Shown here piece by piece: positions 55,030 to 64,000 of a stretch of 64,000 nucleotides of DNA. The DNA comes from Ascaphus truei. Taxonomy: Eukaryota > Chordata > Amphibia > Anura > Ascaphidae. A model generated the notes under the pieces. That model saw only the letters and a program-made list of their open reading frames with translations. It ran no database searches and had not been told where the DNA came from. Within the stretch, counting starts at the first letter, position 1. The number at the start of each line of letters is the position of its first letter. The DNA is taken from contig WSYH01000651.1 in the NCBI GenBank assembly GCA_036426205.1, forward strand, positions 62,001 through 126,000, given 5' to 3'. A program made the translations under genes and the position numbers.

Positions 55030-55416
55030 TGCATTGGGCAGGAACTGCATTAGGCAGTGAGGCATTTAAAGTGAGCTTTTTAAGTGATACAGTTAGACTA
55101 CAGTTTGACTAGAGGTGACTGGGGACTGGATCTACTGCAAACTCTTTTACTCAATACAACAAACGGTAAGCTATTCAGATCGCACTATGATCCCATGCTT
55201 GTTAGCCTGCATAGTTTAACCCCCCACCCCTTTACAACTTCTTTCACTGCAGCCTCTCCCAAAACTGACTGCACAAAACACTGAAACCCTGAATTGACCC
55301 TAGCATTGCAATGCTGCAAAACACTTGAAAAGGTACAGGCCCACCCCTGCTGTTTTGTCTGCACACACTCACTCTGCTCACAACAGCTCCTTGCAGCACT
55401 GCCTACCTCTGGCATC
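55030..55416 (+). other. 5' untranslated region of the L2 LINE
   Basis: Upstream leader of the L2 element. The exact 5' end could not be fixed; 55030-55080 is an estimate. Confidence 0.5.
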
Positions 55417-58400
55417 ATGAACCTGCTATGTCTTCTAACTTTTTTCTATCTCCTGGCCTCATGGAGATGTTACTCCCTCTATCCACTACAAACTCCTCCA
55501 TCCTGGCCCACACCCAACATCACCATACACTGGCGACACACTTTATTCGAGCTTGGCTAGTCCCACGAATTCAGGTATACCCGGGTGTATTGAGGTTTGT
55601 GACTGTTTTCTGCCCGAGTGCATTGAGTTATTTTCCAGGCAGGGATTGAAGCATTTTATTCCCGCTGGGTGCAATACTGCACGGTATATATATATATACT
55701 GCATTACAATTCATGAATTTATGCCATCTGGTAGACACGCGAAGCATTGCAGCCTATTAAATCCTAATCATTATCATTTAACAGATCAGCCGCCCATCAG
55801 CTAGGCATGAACCCAGGCTGGGAAGGCAAATGCAACGGGGCTTGTCAGAGGTGAGGAGTGGCGCATTCCAGGTATCTGCCAGGTACATACCGGGTATTTG
55901 CTCGAATAAAGTGTGTCGGTGCAGTACACCCTGGACTATTGAAAAGCCTTGCACTATCTACTGAATGTTGGTGGAGAACTCTAAAAACCAGCACACCAAC
56001 CACTGCTCACTCTAATGGAAAACACCACAAATTTACAACTTGCAAACAACTAACCAAATTTCTACTCATACTATTACTCTCTCTAGCAGGTGATGTTGAA
56101 ACTAACCCAGGTCCTCCCATTTCAGCTCTGTCCCATGCCCCTGAGAATTCCACCTTTAAATTCCAAAAAGGCCTATCTGTCGCCCATATAAACATCCGGA
56201 GCCTGCTGCCCAAACTGGATGAACTAAGGGCATGCTGCCTTATGCATAAACCCAAAGCCATCGTTCTTACAGAAACATGGCTATCCTCTAAAACCCCTGA
56301 TGCAAATATCGCCATTCAGGGATACTCCATTTTTCGGAGAGATAGGTCAAAGAGAGGAGGAGGGGTGTTATTTTATATTGCAGACACCTTACAATTTACA
56401 CTGTTACATTGCCCACCAAGTCCACCCTCTTTTGAAACTCTAGTTGGCAAAATCTGCCTCCCCTTTTCTAAGCCCATCTTGCTTGCTGGCATCTACCGCC
56501 CCCCTAAAGCCCCACTACAATCCTTGACTGATATCACCCAATTTCTTGGCTCCATTTCCTCTCTGAATGAGAAGAGTGAGCTGCTAGTTCTTGGGGATTT
56601 CAACTTCAATTGGCTTGACCCTAAAAACCACAAAATCCAGATACAACTCAAGTCACTTAACCTATCGCAACTCATTTCCCAACCCACACGGATAAACCTG
56701 AAGTCGCATAACCATTCCTTGCTAGACTGGATTCTCTCCTCAAACCCCAGCAGAATCCAATCCTCTGGCATCCTTCCTGATATTTTCAGTGACCATGCAA
56801 TAGTGTACTGTGTAAGGAAAATTAAACCGCCCCATTCAAGCCCTAAAGTTCTCCTCACTAGAATATTTAAAAACTTTAACCCACAACAGTTTCTGGATGA
56901 CCTTACCAACTGCCCATGGCACAGAATCGATTTAATTCCCGACCCTGATTCTGCGCTCGACTATTTCCAATCCGAGTTCTTAAAACTCTGCGATACCCAT
57001 GCTCCACTACGCAAAATAAGGGTACGGGGGGCCCACCTTCCATGGGTTACACCTGACCTTATAGCACTCTACCAGTTCAGGGATGCCTTGTGGAAAAGCT
57101 ACAAAGTAACTGGCACTACCCAGGATCTCAATAACTACAGATGCATGCGGAACATGTGCACAAGGCAAACAAGGCATGCAAAAGCACAATATTACTCTGA
57201 CAATCTCCACCAAAATACATCAAACCCAGCTAACTTCTGGAAGGTTATCAACAATATATTCCAGGCTCCTAACCATCAACAACCAAGTAATATCACTAAG
57301 GGGGATATTACTCTGACAAACCCCCCTGACATTGCAAATGCATTCAATGATTACTTTGTGGGGTGTGCCACTAACTTATTAGCGAAACGCAGCACAAACC
57401 CCAAACCTGAATCTCATCCTGGGAGTACCCCTATAGTCCCACCCCCTCCCAACACTGCCCACAATTTTCAATTTAGCCCAGTATCTGAAGAGGAGATTAC
57501 ACAAGCGCTCCTCAAACTAAAACTAAGCAGCCAATGTGGACCCGACTTACTACAATCTAGGTTCCTACGACTTGGTGCTCCAGCCATTGCCAAACCAATT
57601 GCGTCCATAGTCAACTCTATCCTGTCTGCAGGCCATATCCCTAAGACCTGGAAAACTGCCAGAGTTGTCCCAATCTTCAAAAGTGGGGACAAAAACACTG
57701 TCTCAAACTACAGGCCAATCTCACTTCTCCCAATTCTATCCAAAGTTATGGAAAAATGTGTCCACTCCCAATTAAGCGATTTCTACACCAAGACAAATTT
57801 CCCTAGCCAATTCCAGTCTGGGTTTCGTCCCAAACACTCCACCGTAACTACCCTGCTAAAAGTTTGCAATGAAATCCAGTGTGGAATGGAACGGGGACAA
57901 CTCACTGGTGCAGTATTCCTAGATTTTGCAAAGGCTTTTGACACAGTTGATCATGTTATCCTGCTTAACAAACTCCAGAGCTCTGGAATAGGGAAACATG
58001 CTTTAAACTGGTTTCAGTCCTACCTATCAGGAAGATCCCAACATGTGTCCATCTCAGGCTCTAACTCCAACCCCCTGGATATCACCTGTGGTGTCCCGCA
58101 AGGCTCTGTTCTGGGGCCCCTACTCTTCTCAGTGTTCATTAATGATCTTCCCACAGCTTGTAAGGAAGCCTCAATACACATGTATGCAGATGACACAATC
58201 CTGTATGCACACAGCCATAGCCTCTCTGACCTTCAACACATACTTCAGTCTGACTTTTTTAGACTCGAAAACTGGATTTCCCAAAACAAACTGTTTTTAA
58301 ACACTGACAACACTGTAACAATGGTATTTGGGACCAAGACTAAATTTGTAAAGCTTCCAGTGACTGAGCTTCTGATTAGAACCAACGCTAAAACCACCCT

Positions 58401-59063
58401 AACACCTGTCACTAGTTTTAAATACCTGGGCTTATGGTTTGACTCCCACTTAACATTCGGGATGCACATTGATACCCTGACAACCAAGACCTATGCCAAA
58501 CTAGGGGTACTTTACAGGACAAATCCTCCCTAAGTCTCCTGGTCAGAAAGCGTATTGCACAGCAGATGCTAATGCCAATTATTGACTATGGAGACATAGT
58601 ATATGGCTCGGCTCCTCAAACCCACCTTAGCAAACTTGACACCCTCTACAATTCAATTTGTCGTTTTGTTCTCCAATGCAACTACAACACACATCACTGC
58701 GAAATGCTCAAAGAACTAGATTGGTCATCACTAGAGTCTAGGCGCAAAGTTCACCTTTCCTGTCTCACCCTCAAATACTTTCTGGGCAAGCTACCCAGCT
58801 ACCTGAACAAGCTCCTCACCCCTACCACATGCAGTACCTATCACCTGAGGTCAGACTCCAAAAGACTATTCATGGTCCCAAGACTCAACAAAGTATCCGG
58901 ACGTTCCTCCTTCTCCTTCCGTGCACCCCAAAACTGGAACAACCTACCAGACACTCTCATATCCACCACCAGCTTAAGTTTTTTCAAATCTAAGGCTGTC
59001 TCACACTTTAATCTAGTCTGTAACTGTTTCATACTGTATGCTCATAATATATATTTTCTTTAA
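55417..59063 (+). pseudogene. L2 LINE ORF: signal-like N-terminus, 2A, APE endonuclease, RT
   Basis: The natural start is ATG 55417 (MNLLCLLTFFYLLASWRCYS, signal-peptide-like). A miniature transposon (55528-55924) interrupts the ORF; beyond it the frame resumes at HPGLLKSLALS and reaches a second hydrophobic run and a 2A motif, GDVETNPGP (56089-56115). Then the endonuclease (VAHINIRSLLPKLDEL, LTETWLS, GGVLFYI, AGIYRPP, LVLGDFNFNW, SDHAIVYC) and RT (ARVVPIFKSGD, NYRPISLLPILSKVMEK, FLDFAKAFDTVDH, GVPQGSVLGPLLFSVFINDL, MYADDTILY at about 58180). At about 58518 a one-base deletion (GGACAAATCC for GGAACAAATCC at 20827) shifts the frame; the C-terminal part continues 58566-59063. Apart from the insertion and this deletion the element looks intact and young. 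Confidence 0.92.
55528..55924. mobile_element. Tc1/mariner-type miniature element inside L2
   Basis: TA flanks at 55526-55527 and 55925-55926. It carries the CGACACACTTTATTCGAGC inverted ends and is inverse to 39723-40121. Element plus duplicated TA is 399 nt, a multiple of three. It brings stops (about 55560) and also an in-frame ATG at 55858 from which the remaining L2 frame is open. Confidence 0.95.
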
Positions 59064-59235
59064 CTGTGCATGCAATGTCTTGTATATAATGTATACCTTG
59101 TTAATTTATGTAACTGTATTTGTAACCATATATTATTTTGTTTTACTCTGTGCCCAGGACATACTTGAAAACGAGAGGTAACTCTCAATGTATTACTTCC
59201 TGGTAAAATATTTTATAAATAAATAAATAAATAAA
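59064..59235 (+). other. L2 3' untranslated region and tail
   Basis: CTCTCAATGTATTACTTCCT, GGTAAAATATTTTATAAATA and (AAAT)n, as in the other L2 copies. Confidence 0.9.
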
Positions 59236-59320
59236 ATGTAAATCATAAAAAACAAAACACAATTTCAGTGACAAAACCCAAAGAAGTTTGGCTTAGAACG
59301 TACTTGCTCAGCACACACCC
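59236..59320. repeat. right half of the 2.5-kb-type foldback element
   Basis: CAATTTCAGTGACAAAACCC and GCTCAGCACACACC match the right arm at 2600-2666. Confidence 0.65.
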
Positions 59321-59388
59321 CCTGGTTTTTTTTTGTGTGTAAATTTCTAAAAATGTAGCTATTTACATTTCTATGTTTATAATCATGT

Positions 59389-59735
59389 GGAAAATAGCTG
59401 AAGCGCTCAAATGCAGGTATAATATCAAAAATAATAAGCCAAACCACTAAACCAGGGTACTAACAATTGATATAGTACCTATTGTGTGATATTATGGGTA
59501 CTATCCTCCTGAAGACAGGTGGTGTGTGGTGCAACCCACTCACCATCAGTCTCATTGACAGGTTACCCTGAAAAATATACAAATACTCACATCCTGGTAG
59601 GGCAGGTAGGCAGGCTGTGCAGCTACTCAATGCAATACAGGGAAAAAGGAGACCAAAAGCGCACCAGCACAAACGGAGCAGGAAGGACCCAAAACAAAAA
59701 TGATTAAAAGGGCACTTTAATGTGACAAAAGACCC
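59389..59735. repeat. 350-bp dispersed repeat, copy B
   Basis: Same as 52986-53336. Here its end folds back: 59640-59735 is complementary to 59750-59850 (AAGTGCCCTTTTAATCATTT). Confidence 0.9.
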
Positions 59736-60029
59736 ATCCAAACCAAACCCATTTTGTCACATTAAAGTGCCCTTTTAATCATTTTTTGTTTTGGGTCCTT
59801 CTTGCTCCGTTTGTGCTGGTGCGCTTTTGGCCTCCTTTTTCCCTGTATGTTTATACTCACTTGGAATTCTTCTAATAAAAGTGGTTGGCGTGTCTGCCCA
59901 CCTATGCTCATGCACGGCCCTTGGGGTCCGCCTCTGCGCATGCACAACCATTACCAGGATGTGACGTCACGTCCGTTTGCCCCATCAAAATTCTCTAGAT
60001 GCCACTAAAGAAGTTTCACTTAAAAAATA
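59736..60029. repeat. foldback arm and CpG-rich miniature-like end
   Basis: Contains GTGACGTCACGTCCG and TGCCACTAAAGAAGTTTCAC, the latter identical to part of 3950-3975, so the same element family flanks both loci. Confidence 0.6.
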
Positions 60030-60700
60030 CACTATAAAATACAATTAATGTGTTTCTTACCTTTGCCAGGATTAATATTCATCCTCCTCATCCAATGGTG
60101 ACAACACACTTGCCTCACGATGCAATGATCATCAGCAGCATGATGTGAAGAAGTCCATGATCCTTAGTTGCTTGAAGAGGAGGCCCCGGTGAGTAGTTCT
60201 TCTTTCTTCTTTTTTCTTTAACTGTTCTAGGAGATGTTGATTCGACGGCTTCTTAGGGTCAAATGAGACGTGACAGACCTTATATAAGACATCACATTTG
60301 TCTGACAAATGGTACATACACCAATCCAATTGGTGGATGTAACATGTGATGGCTCCATTTTTTTTAATGATATGATGTCATCTTAAAGGGAGGGAAGCCA
60401 GCCAATCAGGTAGCATATGCTTCCCTCCCTTTAAGATGAAGTCACACCATTTGACTTATAGTAGGTTTGTCACGTCTCAATAAGCCGTTGGATCAACATC
60501 TTCTGGACCTGTTGGAGAAGCAAGAAGAAAAGAAAGAAGAACGACTCACCGGGGCCTCCTCTTCAAACAACTGAGGATCATGGACTTCTTTGCATCATGC
60601 TGCTGAGGATCATTGCATCATGGGACAAGAGTTGGTGCTGCTGTTGGATGAGGAGGATGACTGTTCATCCAGGCAAAGGTAAGAAACACATTGATTGTAT
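60030..60700. repeat. large imperfect palindrome (~0.67 kb)
   Basis: ACCTTTGCCAGGATTAATAT.. to the reverse complement at about 60660-60695; GATCCTTAGTTGCTTGAAGA / TCTTCAAACAACTGAGGATC; GGGAGGGAAGC / GCTTCCCTCCC near the axis at about 60405. No coding content. Confidence 0.85.
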
Positions 60701-61785
60701 TTTATTGTGTATACTTTTTTTAGGATGCCCATTGACTGGCAACGTGTTTATCAATGCCCCATTTAGGGTATAGATAAGCACATTGATAATCAATGCATTT
60801 TTTTGGCAAATGTTTGCTTTAATTTAAATGCCACGTATTTTATTTGGTGGTTCTTTTTTTTAGGTGCCCATTTATTGTCATTGTGGCAATCGAGCATGGT
60901 TTACCATAGTGACAATCAATGGGTTTATTGGATACTGTGTAATGTATGTTATGTCAAATTTATTTTATTGTGTATGTATTTTGCTTTGAAAAGAAATGGA
61001 CAAATGTGCTATTAGCGATTTTTGACTATTTGTATGTGTGGTGATGGGGGTAGAGAGGGTGGGAAATGTATTAGTTTCCCCTGGGAGGGTAATTCGGCCT
61101 CCCGGGTGGGTAGCGGGTGGGGTTAGCCCATTAATTACTATGTGGTTAATAACTGCTAAGGTAATAAAGGGGTTAGTGGCCAGTAGTTCGTTTTTTAATT
61201 TTAATTTTGCTACACACAGCGGACGAGGTGGATGAGGACGGCCTTCATCCTTTGCTTTCTGGGTAATGTTTTATTTTTAATGGGCAAATATGCTATTATC
61301 CAGACCTGGATAATAGTTATTTTGCCCATTACTGTACTGTATGTGTTGGTGGGTGGTGGGGAGGGGGGGGAGAGGGGTAGTGGGGTGTCCATTCATTGCT
61401 ATTTGCTATCATTGAGGGCATACCTGTAGGTAACCACACTGGCAATCAGTGGTTGTATTGGATAGTATTGGTTGTTGTAATGTATTTTAATGTTTATTGG
61501 GGGTAGGAAGGGTAGGTGAAGTGGGTGGTTAGGCCTCTCGAGTGGGTAGTGGGCGGGATTAACCCCTTCATTACCTTAGCGGTAGTAACTGTCAAGGTAA
61601 TAAAGGGGTTAACCCTTCCTGTAACCTTACCAGTAGGCCTAACTACCCGCCCTGGGGCAATTACCCCTTCACCCACCCCTCTCCTCCCAACAAACCAAGT
61701 TCTCTGGTTTAACTCTTTCATTACCTTAGCGTCTAGCTATTTTTATCTTATTTTAATAACACAGTATTGAAGCAGGGGGTCTCCG
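60701..61785. repeat. dispersed foldback-family repeat, copy 4
   Basis: The plus-strand counterpart of the 53.4-54.6 kb copy: CAATCAATGGGTTTATTGGA, TTTTAATGGGCAAATATGC, TTATCCAGACCTGG, plus two hairpins of the TTACCTTAGCGG / ...AAGGTAATAAAGGGG type at 61120-61170 and 61560-61605. Confidence 0.75.
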
Positions 61786-63380
61786 GAGCTGAACTACATT
61801 AATTTCTGCCTCAGGGACCCCTGTTTCCCAAGTTACAGGGCCTGATATGGATGCCGGTGTCACAGAAGACCAGTACTTTAACACCTTTTATCACCAGGGA
61901 TCACTATCACCAGACAGGTCTTTCATTCAATGTAAATCATAAAAATGAAAACACAATTTCAGTGACAAAACCCAAAGAACTTTGACTTAGAACGCGCATG
62001 CACGGCACACACACACTGGTTTTTTTTTGGTACATTTCTAAAATGTTTGCTATTTAAACTTCTATATTTACACTCACTGGGAATTCCTTTAATAATAGAG
62101 TGTATGTGTGGCCATCTCTGCACAGGCACGCCACCCGGTGGCTGCCTCTGCGCAGGCATGACATCCAGCGGCCGCATGTGTGCAGGCGTGGCACCCGGCA
62201 GCCACTTCTGCGTATGTGCAACCATTACCATGGAGTGACCTCACTTCAATTCTGTTACGCTTTTTCGCTACCATCAATGAAATTTACCCCATCACTTAAA
62301 AAAAACGCAATAAGTATCTAATACTAGAGAGCTGATTTTTTTTAAATTTTTTTTAAACACATGTAGGCTATTGCATGAATTGCTCCTTTAAGGAACTTAA
62401 TATACCTCATAGCAACATGGCAGTTTTTGCAGTATACCATTTTCCCATCAAGCACATGATAATATCAATATTATACACAATGTACACTTATTGCATTCAT
62501 TTGTGGTTAAAATTACAATGTTATTCAACTACAGTGCGTTTTCTTAGTAACATTTAAATAACCTAAATACCGTTCGAATATTGCATTACTCTTACAAATG
62601 TTTAGTTGTCAGAGTTAACTTAGTGAATGTGAATGATGATGTCTTTTTGTTTTTGTTTAGAAAGTTCAGGAAACTACTATAAGTCCACTTTTTTTTTCTT
62701 ATGTGAATATTGACTCTTTTTGTGAGTTTTGGTTAGTGTGTGTTCCAACTTCTTTGCACTTGTCAGCTGCTCAGTGCAGCAGGCATACGTTTATGATTTT
62801 CCAAAAAAGGGATGAAGCATTCTTGAGGATATTATCATTACTTTTTAAGTGCACAATTTGTTCAATTGCAGTGTTTTGTTGTGTGTATATATAGAAAAAA
62901 GTTAAATTGAAGGCAATGTTTATTTTTTAATTTGATTTACATGATATTAATTCATAGCCCAATTGCATTTTATTTGCACTAAGAATGCTTTTAGGATTGG
63001 ATGCACAACGCTCATTTAAATTAGGGTTCAAAATGTGATGTTACCTAAATTAGGAATGGACGTTATTTTCCCTGGGGTTCTGAAAGCTAATAATATTGTG
63101 TTATTTGCCAATAACGTGATGTTAGGTATGCCTTCACCTTACTACCACCCAGACCATGAAATAGGGCTATTGCAGGAGAGAAGAACGAAATAGCGCTTGA
63201 GAGGGAGATGGTCTTAGAGTACCCATTTACGTACATTACACTGAAAACACTTCACAAATGAAGGAATACCTGTGAACACGCCTGGTAAATATGCCACTGG
63301 ATATATTTTGAATATACTTTGCATATTTAAATTGGGTTACTTCTCATGTGTTCACAGGCCTTTCCACTTGTTGTATAGAG
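61786..63380. other. no gene; partial foldback-family arms
   Basis: 61930-62020 is another right arm of the 2.5-kb-type foldback (CAATTTCAGTGACAAAACCC). The rest, including 62300-63380, is AT-rich without recognisable features. Confidence 0.5.
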
Positions 63381-63666
63381 CAGGGGTGCACAAACATTTG
63401 AAGCTACACCCCCCTGCCTGCTCCCTGCACTGCTCGCGCTCCCCCCCCTTACTTCTTTGATCGACGGCATGTGACGTCACATCATTTGATGCCGCGTTGC
63501 CACAGTGACGCATCACACCAGCCATCTGAATCATGGTAAGTAAAGTTGCAGAGGCCTCACGCGATCCCCCGGTATTTAATTTTAATGCCGTGGGGACGAG
63601 CGCAGGGCCACTGCAACCGCGACACCCCCCTGAAAAATCCCGCGCCACCCAGGGTGTGCATCCCTG
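63381..63666. mobile_element. hAT-type miniature element
   Basis: Ends CAGGGGTGCACAAAC and GGGTGTGCATCCCTG are imperfect inverted repeats, flanked by a perfect 8-bp target duplication GTATAGAG (63373-63380 and 63667-63674), the hAT signature. 286 bp, GC-rich, non-coding. A diverged relative lies at about 8820-9030. Confidence 0.92.
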
Positions 63667-64000
63667 GTATAGAGGAGTGTTTTGGGATGTATATAATTCA
63701 ATGGGAAATTTACTGTAAAAGACAGTCTCCCTCTTTTAGGGCTGTGACGGTGAAGGGATAACCAGGCCATGAATAAAGGTATGCCCGACTGGTTACCTCT
63801 GAGCCCTGTTTCAGGATTTAGAGTGTCAGCTCTTCAACCTGTGTATGGTACCTGCAATAAATGTAATTGTATGGCAATCAAGATGTGTGTTTTACCTTTC
63901 CAGGAGTGCTAACCAGTGGAGATTCTCATGCTATGAGTTTCAAGGTTTTTTTTGCGATAAAAGTGTTGTCCGATTGTGTCTAGGTAGCAGGGGTCCAGAG
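63667..64000. other. no gene recognised
   Basis: No supported feature to the window end. Confidence 0.5.

Overview
This window reads as non-genic, repeat-dense vertebrate DNA, most likely from an anuran amphibian. The mix includes L1-group, CR1 and L2 LINEs (L2 with a 2A peptide), Ty3/gypsy elements, Penelope-like elements (PLEs) with GIY-YIG domains, Tc1/mariner miniatures, hAT miniatures and many foldback elements. Such a mix is familiar to me from frogs and is absent from mammals and birds; fish cannot be fully excluded. The assignment is by repeat content only. I see no conventional single-copy host gene, tRNA, rRNA or CRISPR array.

Layout: 1-0.8 kb, L1-type ORF1 remnant. 2.5-4.2 kb, foldback element, TG microsatellite with a 16-base N gap, minisatellites and a hammerhead-like foldback. 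4.7-7.4 kb, two Ty3/gypsy remnants meeting head to head; the LTR of one carries a Tc1-type miniature element. 7.4-9.6 kb, PLE fragment and dispersed repeats. 9.7-17.1 kb, one long decayed L1-group LINE on the minus strand. 17.2-20.1 kb, a triple nest (miniature transposon inside CR1 inside L2), then another L2 tail to 21.5 kb. 22-39.7 kb, foldbacks, minisatellites, a PLE block with 0.8-kb inverted arms, and a 0.5-kb tandem repeat.

The most interesting segment is about 40.1-48.4 kb. On the minus strand lies a Tc1/mariner-superfamily transposase whose five exons join at consensus GT-AG sites into an uninterrupted 329-codon frame. A 335-bp divergent promoter with two TATA boxes separates it from a plus-strand gene with a basic N-terminus, Pro/Ser-rich tandem repeats, a coiled coil and a C-terminal BEN domain. 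Further on is a minus-strand forkhead-domain gene, split by a 2.0-kb PLE with a perfect 14-bp target-site duplication. All three share an intergenic background rich in TACTGTA/TACAGTA. I infer that they may be one gene-rich DNA transposon that carries captured or co-evolved DNA-binding genes; outer termini were not identified.

48.4-64 kb holds minisatellites, a large gene-free stretch, a nearly complete L2 LINE (55.0-59.2 kb) with a signal-peptide-like N-terminus, a 2A motif, endonuclease and reverse transcriptase, then foldback repeats and a hAT miniature element with a perfect 8-bp target duplication. At least nine loci carry a hammerhead-ribozyme-like motif, several inside inverted repeats or PLE termini.
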